This document shows positions 24,860 through 34,409 of a stretch of DNA of 64,000 nt, in pieces. The notes under the pieces were generated by a model, which saw only the letters and a list, made by a program, of their open reading frames with translations, searched no databases and was not told the origin of the DNA. Each line of letters opens with the position of its first letter. Within the stretch, counting starts at the first letter, position 1. The translations under genes were made by a program, and so were the position numbers. This DNA comes from Clostridiales bacterium. Lineage in GTDB: Bacteria; Bacillota; Clostridia; Lachnospirales; CAG-274. Location of the stretch: assembly GCA_018371275.1 (NCBI GenBank), contig JAHALF010000004.1:98674-162673 (forward strand). The letters are read 5' to 3'.

Positions 24860-26395
24860 CTACTCCCATTCTATTGTTGCTGGTGGTTTACTTGTAATAT
24901 CATATACTACCCTATTAACATTAGGTACTTCATTTACCATTCTAACACTAATTTTTTCTAAAACGTCATAAGGAATTCTAGCCCAATCCGCACTCATAGC
25001 ATCAAGGCTTGTAACACCTCTTAAAGCAATTGTATAGCTATATGTTCTTTCATCGCCCATAACACCAACACTTCTAAGACCAGTTAATACAGTAAAGTAT
25101 TGCCAAATTTCTCTATCAAGACCAGCTTTAGCTATTTCATCTCTAAATACAAAATCAGTTTGTCTAAGAATATCTAATTTTTCTTTTGTTATATCCCCTA
25201 TTATTCTTATAGCAAGTCCAGGACCTGGGAATGGTTGCCTATGTACTAGAAAATCTGGTATACCAAGGGCAGTACCAACAGCTCTAACTTCATCTTTAAA
25301 TAAATCTCTAAGAGGTTCTATAATTTCTTTAAAGTCTACAACATCAGGAAGACCCCCTACATTATGATGGCTTTTTATAACAGCAGAGTTTTTAGTTCCG
25401 CTTTCTATAACATCTGGATATATAGTGCCTTGAACAAGAAAATCTACTGACCCTATTTTTTTAGCTTCTTCTTCAAAAACTCTAATAAATTCTTCACCTA
25501 TTATTTTTCTTTTAGTTTCTGGATCGGATATACCAGCAAGTTTACCTAAAAATCTATCTTCTGCATTAACACGAATAAGATTCATATCAAATTGTTCTTT
25601 AAAAACAGACATAACCTCATCACCCTCATTAAGACGCATAAGGCCGTGATCAACAAACACACAAGTTAAGTTTTTACCAATAGCTTTGTGAACTAAAACA
25701 GCAGCTACTGAAGAATCTACACCACCAGATAATGCACATAAAACTTTTTTATCACCAATTTTTTGTTTTAATGATTGTACCATCTCATTTGCAATGTCAG
25801 TCATAACCCAGTCACCTTTACATTTACAAATGTTATATAAGAAATTTTTTATTATATCATTTCCAAATTGTGTGTGTACGACTTCTGGGTGGAATTGTAC
25901 ACCATAAAGATTTTTATCCTTATTATAAATACTAGCAGTTGGACAAGTTTCCGTAGTACCTATAACTTCAAAATTTGGTGGAACTTCTGTAATATAGTAA
26001 GTATGACTCATCCAACAAATGCTATCTTTATCTATGTTTTTAAATAAAGGATTTTGGTTATTAACTGTTAATTCTGCTTTACCATATTCTTTTTTATATG
26101 CTTTACCTACTTGTCCTCCATTTAAATATCCCATAAGCTGACAACCATAACATATGCCAAAAACTGGAATGCCAAGATTAAAAATTTCTTTATCTACAAT
26201 AGGTGCATCTTCTTCTGTTACAACACTAGGCCCACCAGTAAATATAATACCTTTTGGATTTTTATTTTTAATTTCTTCTATAGGAGTATCATAAGATAAT
26301 ACTTCACAATAAACATTTAAATCCCTAACTCTTCTAGCTATAAGTTGATTATATTGTCCTCCAAAATCTAAAACAATAATAAGCTCGTGCTTCAT
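24860..26395 (-). CDS. guaA: GMP synthase (glutamine-hydrolysing)
   Basis: Enzyme of 511 aa converting XMP, ATP and glutamine to GMP. The class I amidotransferase domain (1-190) has the Cys in FGICYGCQ (about Cys80) and the His-Glu pair in GVQFHPEV. The ATP-PPase domain has the P-loop SGGVDSSVAA (about 225-234), and the C-terminal dimerisation domain ends in TSKPPATIEWE. Full length. The 49-bp upstream gap is too short for a purine riboswitch. Confidence 0.98.
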   Translation of the reverse strand: MKHELIIVLDFGGQYNQLIARRVRDLNVYCEVLSYDTPIEEIKNKNPKGIIFTGGPSVVTEEDAPIVDKEIFNLGIPVFGICYGCQLMGYLNGGQVGKAYKKEYGKAELTVNNQNPLFKNIDKDSICWMSHTYYITEVPPNFEVIGTTETCPTASIYNKDKNLYGVQFHPEVVHTQFGNDIIKNFLYNICKCKGDWVMTDIANEMVQSLKQKIGDKKVLCALSGGVDSSVAAVLVHKAIGKNLTCVFVDHGLMRLNEGDEVMSVFKEQFDMNLIRVNAEDRFLGKLAGISDPETKRKIIGEEFIRVFEEEAKKIGSVDFLVQGTIYPDVIESGTKNSAVIKSHHNVGGLPDVVDFKEIIEPLRDLFKDEVRAVGTALGIPDFLVHRQPFPGPGLAIRIIGDITKEKLDILRQTDFVFRDEIAKAGLDREIWQYFTVLTGLRSVGVMGDERTYSYTIALRGVTSLDAMSADWARIPYDVLEKISVRMVNEVPNVNRVVYDITSKPPATIEWE

Positions 26396-26444
26396 AAAAT
26401 ACTTTCCTCCATAAATTTTAATTTATCTCTCCAATAAAATAGAT

Positions 26445-27137
26445 TTACATATAAGATTTTCTATTGTAATCTGTTATATCAGATCCTAATTTATTGTATA
26501 ATTCTTTTACAGATACCTCTTGATTTCTAAGACTCAGTAATTCTATATCTGTAACACCAATGAACTCAATGAATTTAACTTTTCCATTAGGGGTATCTAT
26601 ATTTCCTATATTAGTATCTGGTATAGTAATAAAACCAGTAATATTTGATTTTTTCTCTAAGTCAATTCCTACTGTCTGTCCTGTATATAAATACTCATAT
26701 TCATTAAATATTTCACCAGAAGTAAAGGTAATTCTTGCAATTTGCTGTAATATACCACAAATACATCGAATTTCACCTTCTTCATCAGAATAATCATCTT
26801 TTTTAAGCTTTAATGTAAACTCCATCCCATATCCACTAACTAATGGGTCATCTGTTTCCTTTTCATAAATATCAGACAAACCATAGGTTACAAAGTGCCA
26901 GTAATCTCCACCATCATAAACACTTATTCCATCTAATGGGTCATTTCCACCAAATTTCCACTTTATTAAAGTACCATAATGCTTTGGATTTTCCTGACCT
27001 GGATATATTTTGTTAAACGCACTCGAAATTGCATCCCATCCATGCGTTTGCATTTTTTCTACTTCTTGATTATCTTCTACATCTGGATTTTTACTATTTT
27101 TACTATTTATTTTCTTAAATTTATCGAATAATCCCAT
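26445..27137 (-). CDS. Suppressor-of-fused (SUFU) domain protein
   Basis: A 230-aa cytoplasmic protein with a SUFU domain. HGWDAISSAFNKIYPGQENPKHYGT (split: W-D-A-I, then Y-P-G-Q and P-x-H-Y-G-T) is followed by PLDGISVY, YWHFVTYGLSD and GYGMEFTLKL. Bacterial SUFU proteins often act as immunity proteins to polymorphic toxins or as standalone proteins of unknown role. No toxin partner is next to it here. The gene has moderate codon bias and sits between guaA and the gerW unit with intergenic gaps on both sides. Confidence 0.88.
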   Translation of the reverse strand: MGLFDKFKKINSKNSKNPDVEDNQEVEKMQTHGWDAISSAFNKIYPGQENPKHYGTLIKWKFGGNDPLDGISVYDGGDYWHFVTYGLSDIYEKETDDPLVSGYGMEFTLKLKKDDYSDEEGEIRCICGILQQIARITFTSGEIFNEYEYLYTGQTVGIDLEKKSNITGFITIPDTNIGNIDTPNGKVKFIEFIGVTDIELLSLRNQEVSVKELYNKLGSDITDYNRKSYM

Positions 27138-27178
27138 TTTAATTCTCCATAATATCCATTTATTAAGTAGTTAAATTT

Positions 27179-27571
27179 TTATTTATCTTCTGTACTTTCT
27201 ATATTTTCTTCTGTATCATCTTTTTTAAAAAATGATGATAAATTAAATTTAGATACAACACCTGGTACCATATCTATAAGTTTATTAACACTATTTTGAT
27301 TTTTAACATCTACAAGTTGTACAGACCCATTTTGAACAACAAGCATAGCAGAAGGAGTCAATTTAGCACCTAATCCACCACCTGTGTTTTCATTATCTTT
27401 ATCTTTTCTTTCATAAGAACCAGCACCAACACCAACGGATATATCAACTAAAGGAACTATTATTACATCACCTATATTTATAGGCTCTCCAACAACTGTT
27501 TTAGAAGATATAAACCCCTCCATTTTATTGAATAAAACTTCTAAACTACTATTAAGATTAGACATAGTCAT
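27179..27571 (-). CDS. gerW: GerW family sporulation protein (YtfJ)
   Basis: A 130-aa protein with the YtfJ/GerW pattern GEPINIGDVIIVPLVDISVG, a glycine-rich VGAGSY and GGGLGAKLTPSAMLVV region, and VNKLIDMVPGVVSKF near the end. YtfJ is a forespore protein needed for normal germination in Bacillus. Its ATG overlaps the preceding DUF2953 gene by 4 bp, the same ytfI-ytfJ pairing seen in Bacillus. Confidence 0.93.
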   Translation of the reverse strand: MTMSNLNSSLEVLFNKMEGFISSKTVVGEPINIGDVIIVPLVDISVGVGAGSYERKDKDNENTGGGLGAKLTPSAMLVVQNGSVQLVDVKNQNSVNKLIDMVPGVVSKFNLSSFFKKDDTEENIESTEDK

Positions 27572-28392
27572 TCTCCTTTACTAAAAATAATTTCTCTTAT
27601 AGTTTTTTTACTTATAAACATAATTATAGGTAATAATAATTTAAATAAAGATGTTTTGCATTTTATTTCTAAATTTGCAAGAAATAATTCATTTTCAAAA
27701 TCTGGCATAATTTTTATATCTTTAATATATTTTTTAGGCAAAAAAGGAATTATAGCACTTATTATACCACAAATATTACCTGTTTTAAAGGGATCATCTA
27801 AGCCATAATTAATATTTATTTTTATTTCTTTAAATTTTATAGATTTAGTAAGCCTTTTTATAAGTAAAAAAGATAAATTTAATATTTCTTTTTTGTTGGG
27901 ATATGATATTATAGATTTAATTTTTTCTATAACTTCGTATATTTTAGATTTTATATTATCTTTATGCTTATTAAATTTATTTTTCTCATTTGTTATATTA
28001 TCTCTTATATTGTTTTTGTTAATATTTTCTGTTTGCTCATCCTTATTTACATCTATATTAATGCTAGCAGTTGTATAGATATTTTCTTCAGATTGTTCCT
28101 TATTTTGAACTTTTTCATTTTTTGAAATCTTATTTTTTGGTATATTTTTATTTTTCTTAAATTTTTCTATATTTATACCAAAAATTTTAATAGAATTTAT
28201 ATTATTTTTGCTATTTAAAGTATAAGTTAATATGCCTAACATATATTTTATTTTTATAATATAATTTACTTTTTCTTCATTATTAAAACTTATTTTAAGG
28301 TTTATACTAGAAAAAATAACTATAAAAATAATAACTAATATTAAAGCTAAAATTATACCTAGTATTTTTAATAAACCTATTAAAATGCTCAT
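27568..28392 (-). CDS. DUF2953 domain protein (YtfI-like)
   Basis: A 274-aa protein with an N-terminal TM helix (about residues 5-27) and a Lys/Asn-rich low-complexity spacer (about 80-150). A C-terminal DUF2953 region shows INYGLDDPFKTGNICGIISAIIPFLPKKY and ends with a second hydrophobic helix and EIIFSKGE. The family is usually paired with ytfJ, as here (4-bp overlap), and is associated with sporulation. Molecular role unknown. Confidence 0.82.
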   Translation of the reverse strand: MSILIGLLKILGIILALILVIIFIVIFSSINLKISFNNEEKVNYIIKIKYMLGILTYTLNSKNNINSIKIFGINIEKFKKNKNIPKNKISKNEKVQNKEQSEENIYTTASINIDVNKDEQTENINKNNIRDNITNEKNKFNKHKDNIKSKIYEVIEKIKSIISYPNKKEILNLSFLLIKRLTKSIKFKEIKININYGLDDPFKTGNICGIISAIIPFLPKKYIKDIKIMPDFENELFLANLEIKCKTSLFKLLLPIIMFISKKTIREIIFSKGE

Positions 28393-28408
28393 ATTATCAC
28401 CAATAACT

Positions 28409-28720
28409 TTATTTATTTTTTAAAAATTTTTCTTTTATATGGTTTATTTCATTTATATTATTTTCAAAAATATTTTTTATCAATATAAATGCCTGTTTTT
28501 TTCCATAGGTCATACCTACAACTATATATTCTTTATCTTTATATCTTTCTTTAAAAGCTTCATTTAAAGAAAATATTTCAAATATATGATTTATATTTTT
28601 AGAAATACATATTAAATATAAATTAAATATATTAATATTATCTTTTATTTGTTCTATTATTTCATTTTCATTATCTATATTCTCATCTAAATATAACTTT
28701 TTATAAAATTTTAAATTCAT
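28409..28720 (-). CDS. Conserved-looking hypothetical protein, 103 aa
   Basis: I do not recognise this family. It is a soluble, mixed alpha/beta protein without TM segments, rich in Asn, Ile and Lys, containing KEYIVVGMTYGKKQAFILI in the middle. It is tightly spaced between gpsA (9-bp gap upstream) and the DUF2953 gene (16-bp gap downstream), so it is probably translated as part of the der-plsY-gpsA-ytfIJ run. Confidence 0.6.
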   Translation of the reverse strand: MNLKFYKKLYLDENIDNENEIIEQIKDNINIFNLYLICISKNINHIFEIFSLNEAFKERYKDKEYIVVGMTYGKKQAFILIKNIFENNINEINHIKEKFLKNK

Positions 28721-28728
28721 TATATCTC

Positions 28729-29736
28729 CTAGTTTAAAAGGTTTGGCTCTTCTTGTTCATCTGTTTTATTTCTTGTCATAAGGGTAATAACTGCATCTTT
28801 TGTGTTTTTATTATTATATAAAACTTCATTTATTTCTTTTGTTATAGGCATATCTATATTATATTTTATAGATAAATCATAAGCTGCTTTTGCTGTGTTT
28901 ACACCTTCTACAACCATTTTAATTTCTTCTAATGTTTCTTTTAATGATTTACCTTGACCAAGAAGAATACCAGCACGTCTATTTCTACTGTGCATACTTG
29001 TACAAGTAACAATTAAATCTCCTATACCTGTAAGACCAGAAAATGTTTCTTTTTTAGCGCCCATAGCCATACCAAGTCTAGCTATTTCTGTCATACCCCT
29101 TGTCATAAGAGCAGCTTTTGTATTATCTCCAAAACCACAGCCATCAGATGCCCCAGCAGCTAACGCTATAAGGTTTTTTAATGCACCTCCAAGTTCTACT
29201 CCTATTATATCCATATTTGTATATACTCTAAATGCAACACTCATAAAAGCATCTTGAACTTTTTTAGCAACTTCTAAATCATATGCAGATGCAACACAAG
29301 CAGTAGCCATATCTTTACCTACTTCTTCTGCATGACTAGGGCCGGATAAAACAGCAACATTGCTATTAGGTATTACTTCTTGTATAACTTGTGATAGTCT
29401 AAGTAATGTTCCTTCTTCTAATCCTTTTGCTACATTTACAATAATTCTTCCATCATTAAATATATTTTTAAATCTTTCACATATTTCTCTAACTGCTTTA
29501 GATGGTACTGCTAAAACAATCATTTCCATATTTTTCATATCTTCATCATTATTAGTAGCTTTAAGATTTTCTGGTAAACTAACTCCTGGTAAAAATCTTT
29601 TGTTTTCTCTATCATTATTTAAGTCAATTACCTCATCCTTGCTAAATCCCCAAATAGTAACATTATGTCCATTTTTATTAAGTAGATAGGCAAGGGCTGT
29701 GCCCCAACTACCTGCCCCAACAACACCTATATTCAT
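28729..29736 (-). CDS. gpsA: NAD(P)H-dependent glycerol-3-phosphate dehydrogenase
   Basis: Makes sn-glycerol 3-phosphate for phospholipid synthesis; 335 aa. Rossmann motif GAGSWGTALA (about 7-16), VLAVPSKAVRE, AKGLEEGT, LSGPSHAEEV, the catalytic Lys in LGGALKNLIALAAG (about 190) and SRNRRAG in the C-terminal domain. It sits downstream of plsY, whose product uses the G3P it makes, so precursor and first acylation step are encoded together. RBS AAAGGAGG. Confidence 0.97.
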   Translation of the reverse strand: MNIGVVGAGSWGTALAYLLNKNGHNVTIWGFSKDEVIDLNNDRENKRFLPGVSLPENLKATNNDEDMKNMEMIVLAVPSKAVREICERFKNIFNDGRIIVNVAKGLEEGTLLRLSQVIQEVIPNSNVAVLSGPSHAEEVGKDMATACVASAYDLEVAKKVQDAFMSVAFRVYTNMDIIGVELGGALKNLIALAAGASDGCGFGDNTKAALMTRGMTEIARLGMAMGAKKETFSGLTGIGDLIVTCTSMHSRNRRAGILLGQGKSLKETLEEIKMVVEGVNTAKAAYDLSIKYNIDMPITKEINEVLYNNKNTKDAVITLMTRNKTDEQEEPNLLN

Positions 29737-29754
29737 AAGTTGCCTCCTTTCAAA

Positions 29755-30285
29755 CTATATACCTAAATGTATTATAAAAAAATTTTCTTCTTCTAATTTT
29801 AAAGAAAAATCTTTAATTTTATTTAAAATATATAAAATATCTTTTTTATATATTTTTTTATAATTATTTTGTAAATCAAAATTATTATTTATTATTTTAA
29901 AATAAGTATCTTTATTTATTAATTTAATACTCTCATTTATACAAATGTACATATAATCTTCTGATTGTTTGAAAATGTTATATAGATTATTAAATATTAT
30001 ATATATTATTTTAGAATTTTTTAAAATGGTTATTCCATAATAATTTAATCCAAAACTAGACTTTGTTTGTATTTGTTCTGGTGTATCATTAGGTATAAAT
30101 ATTAAAAAGTTATATAATATTTGTAAAAAATCATCTTCTATACTTACCTTATCAATAATATTTATACCTTTAAATCCATCATTTTTATTATTTCTATCTA
30201 TATCTAATAAATATTTATAAATATCTTTATCGTTTAATATATTTTTATTTTGTAAATTAACTAAATAAAAATTATGACTACCCAT
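29755..30285 (-). CDS. Hypothetical protein between plsY and gpsA
   Basis: I do not recognise this protein. The reading frame is open to 30399, but that extension is a shadow of plsY. The most economical start is the ATG at 30285, embedded in ATGGGTAG, which overlaps the plsY stop by 8 bp and gives 176 aa beginning MGSHNFYLVNL. A stronger AAAGGAG lies about 30 bp upstream inside plsY, so the start remains uncertain. The product is soluble, Asn/Ile/Lys-rich, with FIPNDTPEQIQTKSSFGLN in the middle. It is probably cotranscribed with plsY and gpsA. Confidence 0.55.
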   Translation of the reverse strand: MGSHNFYLVNLQNKNILNDKDIYKYLLDIDRNNKNDGFKGINIIDKVSIEDDFLQILYNFLIFIPNDTPEQIQTKSSFGLNYYGITILKNSKIIYIIFNNLYNIFKQSEDYMYICINESIKLINKDTYFKIINNNFDLQNNYKKIYKKDILYILNKIKDFSLKLEEENFFIIHLGI

Positions 30286-30901
30286 TATTTTTTTTAAAAG
30301 AAAATTTTCTTTCTTCTCCTTTAATAAGTCTTTTAATATTTTCTCTATGTTGATAATAACATAAAAACATAACAATTGCCATAATAAATATTTCTTCAAT
30401 AGGCATTTTTACAATAATCATAAGTAAAAAGAATACAAAAGTCATGACTAAAGATGCTAAAGATATATATTTAGATGTAAATGCTACTATAAAGCCTATA
30501 ATATAAGTTATTATAGCAATAGTTGGATTTACAAAAAGTAAAAAACCTAAAGTAGTAGCAACACCTTTACCACCTTTAAACTTTAAATAAAATGGGAAAT
30601 CGTGACCTATAATCGCTCCAAAACCTGCATAAACACCATATAAAACAGAGCCACTACTTAAAAATAGGCTACCCCCAAAAATAAAGTTACAAAGATTAAA
30701 AGCTATAAGTCCTTTTAAAATATCAAATACAAAAACAAATATACCAGCTTTTGCACCTAATACCCTAGTTACATTAGTCATACCAGCATTACCACTGCCA
30801 TGTTCTCTAATATCTATCTTACCTACAATTTTACCTACAATAAAAGCTGACTGTATACACCCTATAAAATAACCAATAATAAAACTTAATAATCTTTCCA
30901 T
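30278..30901 (-). CDS. plsY: Glycerol-3-phosphate acyltransferase PlsY
   Basis: Membrane acyltransferase of 207 aa using acyl-phosphate and G3P, the first step of phosphatidic acid synthesis. Family motifs are GCIQSAFIVGK (N-terminal), HGSGNAGMTNVTRVLG (about 34-49), HDFPFYLKFKGGKGVATTLG (about 100-119) and the terminal HRENIKRLIKGEE. About five TM helices. It lies 4 bp after the der stop, making der-plsY one transcript. Confidence 0.96.
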   Translation of the reverse strand: MERLLSFIIGYFIGCIQSAFIVGKIVGKIDIREHGSGNAGMTNVTRVLGAKAGIFVFVFDILKGLIAFNLCNFIFGGSLFLSSGSVLYGVYAGFGAIIGHDFPFYLKFKGGKGVATTLGFLLFVNPTIAIITYIIGFIVAFTSKYISLASLVMTFVFFLLMIIVKMPIEEIFIMAIVMFLCYYQHRENIKRLIKGEERKFSFKKNNG

Positions 30902-30905
30902 TTTA

Positions 30906-32231
30906 TTAGTTCCTTTCAGATTTATTTCTTGTTATAAAGTGTATAGGTGTACCATTAAATCCAAAGGCATCTCTTAATTGATTTTCTATATATCTTTTAT
31001 AAGAAAAATGTAAAAGCTCTGTGTCATTTACAAATAATATAAATGTAGGCGGCTTTACAGAAACTTGTGTTATATAATATATTTTTAGAGGACGACCTTT
31101 TTCTGCGGGAGGTTGATTAAGAGCCATAGCTTCTATTAAAACATCATTTAACATACCAGTTGAAATACGCCTTGTACTATTTTGGCTACAATAATTTATA
31201 GTTTCAAAAAGTTTATGAACTCTTTGACCTGTTAAAGCAGATATAAACATTTTTGGAGCATAAGACATATACTTAAATTCTTTGTCTATTTCCTTTATAA
31301 AATTATTCATTGTTTTATTATCTTTTTCTATTAAGTCCCATTTGTTAACAACAATTATTGTAGGTTTACCAGCCTCGTGGGCAATACCTGCTATTTTTGT
31401 ATCTTGATCTGTTATTCCTTCTGTTGCATTTATCATAAGAACACATACATCTGCCCTTTCCACTGCTGCAACTGCCCTTATTATACTATATTTTTCTATA
31501 CTTTCTTTAATTTTACTTTGTCTTCTCATACCAGCTGTATCTATAAATACATATTTTTGTCCATCTTTTTCGTATGGAGTATCTATTGCATCTCTCGTTG
31601 TACCTGCAATATCACTAACAATAACTCTTTCTTCTCCAAGTATTCTATTAATTAATGAGGATTTACCAACATTAGGTTTACCTATTATAGCTACTTTTAT
31701 AGTGTCATCTTCTTCATTATATGCTGTTTCTTTAGGAAAATTTTTAACAACTTCATCTAAAAGGTCACCAAGTCCTATTGCTTGTCCAGCTGATACTCCA
31801 AAAGGTTCACCAATACCTAATTGGTAAAATTCATAAATATCCATACCATATTTTCTTAAATCGTCCATTTTATTAACTGCTAAAACAATAGGTTTGTTAG
31901 CTTTTCTTAAAATATTAGCTACTTGCATATCTGCATCTGTAACACCAGTTTTAACATCTACAACAAAAAGTATAACATCTGCTGTCTCTATAGCTATTTG
32001 GGCTTGTGTATACATTTGTTTTAAAATAATATCATCGCTTTCTGGTTCGAGCCCACCAGTGTCTATTAATGTAAATTTATGGTTAAGCCATTCAGCTTCT
32101 GCATATATTCTATCTCTTGTTACACCTGGGGTATCTTCTACAATAGAAATTCTTTCTTCTGCTATTCTATTAAATAATGTAGATTTACCTACATTAGGTC
32201 TCCCAACTACTGCAACTATTGGTTTTGCCAT
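30906..32231 (-). CDS. der: Ribosome biogenesis GTPase Der (EngA)
   Basis: Double-GTPase of 441 aa for 50S assembly. GD1: GRPNVGKSTLFN (about 10-21), DTPG, DTGG, NKMD. GD2: GKPNVGKSSLIN (about 184-195), DTAGMRR, NKWDLI. A C-terminal KH-like domain ends near FNGTPIHFITRNKS. Full length. It begins 4 bp after the DUF512 stop. Confidence 0.97.
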   Translation of the reverse strand: MAKPIVAVVGRPNVGKSTLFNRIAEERISIVEDTPGVTRDRIYAEAEWLNHKFTLIDTGGLEPESDDIILKQMYTQAQIAIETADVILFVVDVKTGVTDADMQVANILRKANKPIVLAVNKMDDLRKYGMDIYEFYQLGIGEPFGVSAGQAIGLGDLLDEVVKNFPKETAYNEEDDTIKVAIIGKPNVGKSSLINRILGEERVIVSDIAGTTRDAIDTPYEKDGQKYVFIDTAGMRRQSKIKESIEKYSIIRAVAAVERADVCVLMINATEGITDQDTKIAGIAHEAGKPTIIVVNKWDLIEKDNKTMNNFIKEIDKEFKYMSYAPKMFISALTGQRVHKLFETINYCSQNSTRRISTGMLNDVLIEAMALNQPPAEKGRPLKIYYITQVSVKPPTFILFVNDTELLHFSYKRYIENQLRDAFGFNGTPIHFITRNKSERN

Positions 32232-32235
32232 TTTT

Positions 32236-33582
32236 TTATCCTCCTATAAATTGTTTTATAAAATCTGCCCCATTATCTTTTGATAAGCAAACTTCTATTT
32301 TTAACTGTTTTTCTATATCTGTTAAATCTAAATCATCTAATAATACAGTATCTTGTGCTCTTACACAATTTTCAGGTAAAAATAATTTATTTCCTAGTTC
32401 TTTATTTTTTAATTGATTTATTATATCTCCACCTGTTAAAAGACCAGATACGGTTATTGTTTCACCAAAAAATTCATTTTTTATTTCGTATACATTAATT
32501 TTTGTATTAGTAAATTTTTCGCATATTTTATCACATAATTTTTTAATAAGTGGATATGCTAGTTTTGCTGTCGCAACTGAATAAGCACGTTTTATACTAT
32601 CCCCTTTTATAGTATTAAAATATTCAAAAAATTCCTCCTCCATTAGTGTAATCATACCAACACCATTTTCTAATTGAGGATATCCTTCATAATAATCTCC
32701 ATTAGGAAGAGGTATTTCTGCTTTTAAATAAAATTCGTCTGATAAAAATACAAATTTTGTTCCAAATTGACTTTCTAATTTATTTTGCCATTTTTCAACT
32801 TGTTTTATAATAGATAAGCTATCTTCTTTAGAAAAGCTTTCAATTTGTGGTAAATGGTCTCTATATTTTGTAACACCAAGAGGTACAATAGCCATACTAC
32901 AACCTAAATGTAAATATTTGCTTAAATCTTGTATACTTTTATCTAATATATGCTTATCATTTACATCTTTACATAAAACAATTTGAAAATTCATTTTTAT
33001 ATTAGCTCTTGCTAATTTTTCTATTTGCTCCATTATTTTAACAGAATTTGGATTTTTAAGCATAAATTTTCTAACTTCTAAATCTGTTGCGTGAACAGAT
33101 ATATTTATAGGGGATAGATGATAAAAAATAATTCTATCTAAATCTTCATCTTTCATATTGGTAAGAGTTACATAATTACCTTGTAAAAATGATAGTCTAG
33201 AATCATCATCTTTAAAATATATAGTTTTCCTCATTCCTTTAGGATTTTGGTCTATAAAACAAAAAATACATTTGTTAGAGCAACTTTTCGCTCTATCCAT
33301 AAGCCCGCTTTCAAATACTATGCCTAAATCTTCAAATTCATCTTTTTCTATCTCTAATTCCCATTCTTCTCCGTCTGGTTTTTTTATAACAACTTCTATA
33401 TATTCGTCTTGTATAAAATATCTATAGTCTAAAACATCTTTTATATAATTATTATTTATAGTAATAAGCATATCACCAGGCTCTATGCCCATTTCTTCTG
33501 CTATACTATCTTCTTCTACTTTTATTATAATATTTTGACTTTTTATAGTTTTTTCCAATTCTCTTTCGTTCAAATAGTTCAC
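32236..33582 (-). CDS. DUF512 family radical-SAM-like Fe-S protein with PDZ domain
   Basis: A 448-aa protein of the clostridial/cyanobacterial DUF512 group (TIGR03279-like). An N-terminal PDZ domain (about 12-75, with EEMGIEPGDMLITIN) is followed by a radical-SAM-like cysteine motif C-x3-C-x2-C in KSCSNKCIFCFIDQNPKGMR (about 100-120). Next come the LSFLQGNYVTLTN region and a C-terminal DUF512 domain with GLLTGGDI. The biochemical role is not established. It is conserved directly upstream of der in many clostridia, as here. Confidence 0.88.
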   Translation of the reverse strand: MNYLNERELEKTIKSQNIIIKVEEDSIAEEMGIEPGDMLITINNNYIKDVLDYRYFIQDEYIEVVIKKPDGEEWELEIEKDEFEDLGIVFESGLMDRAKSCSNKCIFCFIDQNPKGMRKTIYFKDDDSRLSFLQGNYVTLTNMKDEDLDRIIFYHLSPINISVHATDLEVRKFMLKNPNSVKIMEQIEKLARANIKMNFQIVLCKDVNDKHILDKSIQDLSKYLHLGCSMAIVPLGVTKYRDHLPQIESFSKEDSLSIIKQVEKWQNKLESQFGTKFVFLSDEFYLKAEIPLPNGDYYEGYPQLENGVGMITLMEEEFFEYFNTIKGDSIKRAYSVATAKLAYPLIKKLCDKICEKFTNTKINVYEIKNEFFGETITVSGLLTGGDIINQLKNKELGNKLFLPENCVRAQDTVLLDDLDLTDIEKQLKIEVCLSKDNGADFIKQFIGG

Positions 33583-33591
33583 CTACTTTAT

Positions 33592-34401
33592 TTAATTATT
33601 TATACTAATAATACCAGCAAGGCTACCCCTTTCATTTCCCATAAATCTATGAGAAAAAAACATTTCATTATTACACATGGTACAAAGTCCACTGACTTCT
33701 ATGTTTTTTTCTAATACTCCACTATTTATCATAGTTTGTTTAATTATGCCTTGTAAATCTATTTTATATTTATCTTTTATATTATCATTAAAAATGTATT
33801 TTTCTGAAAATGGCAAATCTTTTTTAAAAGTTTCTACAACTTCTTTACCTACTTGAAAACAACATTTTTCTATTGATGGCCCTATACCTACTATTAAATC
33901 TTTAGCATTAGAACCATATGTTTTGTTCATTTGTTTTATTGTCTTTGCACCTATTTCCTTTACTGTGCCACGCCAACCACTATGAGCTATACCAATAGCT
34001 TTATTAATAGGGTCTACAATAAAGATAGAAACACAATCTGCATAGAATGTTACCAAAACTATATCTTTTTCATTAGTTATAAGTGCATCATAGCCTTTTA
34101 TATTACTTTGTCTTAATAATCCCTTGCCTACATCTTCTTTTGTAACTTTATATATTTTATCTTCGTGTATTTGACTTGAAAAAACAACATTTTTATAGTC
34201 CACGCCTATTCCACTACATATTATTTCATAGTTTTTTATAACATTTTCTTTAATATCATCTCTAAAAGATAGGTTCATACTTTCATAGAAACCTTTAGAT
34301 ACTCCACCAAATTTAGTAGAAAAACAATGCTTTACCATATTAGTTTTTTCTATATTTTCAAATGTATAATATTTTAAATTACCTTTTTCATTTAATTTCA
34401 T
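33592..34401 (-). CDS. pgeF: Purine nucleoside phosphorylase PgeF/YfiH (laccase-domain) family
   Basis: Zn enzyme of the YfiH/PgeF family, 269 aa from the chosen start; homologues act on adenosine/inosine or edit peptidoglycan precursors. Metal-site residues are in SSQIHED (His about 80), FYADCVSIF (Cys) and IAHSGWRGT (His). I start it at the ATG at 34401, where GAGG is spaced 6-7 bases upstream, rather than at the TTG at 34413. It sits just after the yraN stop, in a pgeF-yraN-flhB-like-rnhB cluster. Confidence 0.92.
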   Translation of the reverse strand: MKLNEKGNLKYYTFENIEKTNMVKHCFSTKFGGVSKGFYESMNLSFRDDIKENVIKNYEIICSGIGVDYKNVVFSSQIHEDKIYKVTKEDVGKGLLRQSNIKGYDALITNEKDIVLVTFYADCVSIFIVDPINKAIGIAHSGWRGTVKEIGAKTIKQMNKTYGSNAKDLIVGIGPSIEKCCFQVGKEVVETFKKDLPFSEKYIFNDNIKDKYKIDLQGIIKQTMINSGVLEKNIEVSGLCTMCNNEMFFSHRFMGNERGSLAGIISINN

Positions 34402-34409
34402 AATATACC

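Noticed and set aside
32041..32066. GGTTCGAGCCC, resembling a tRNA T-arm
   Set aside because: It lies inside der, has no acceptor stem or anticodon arm around it, and matches the protein code there.
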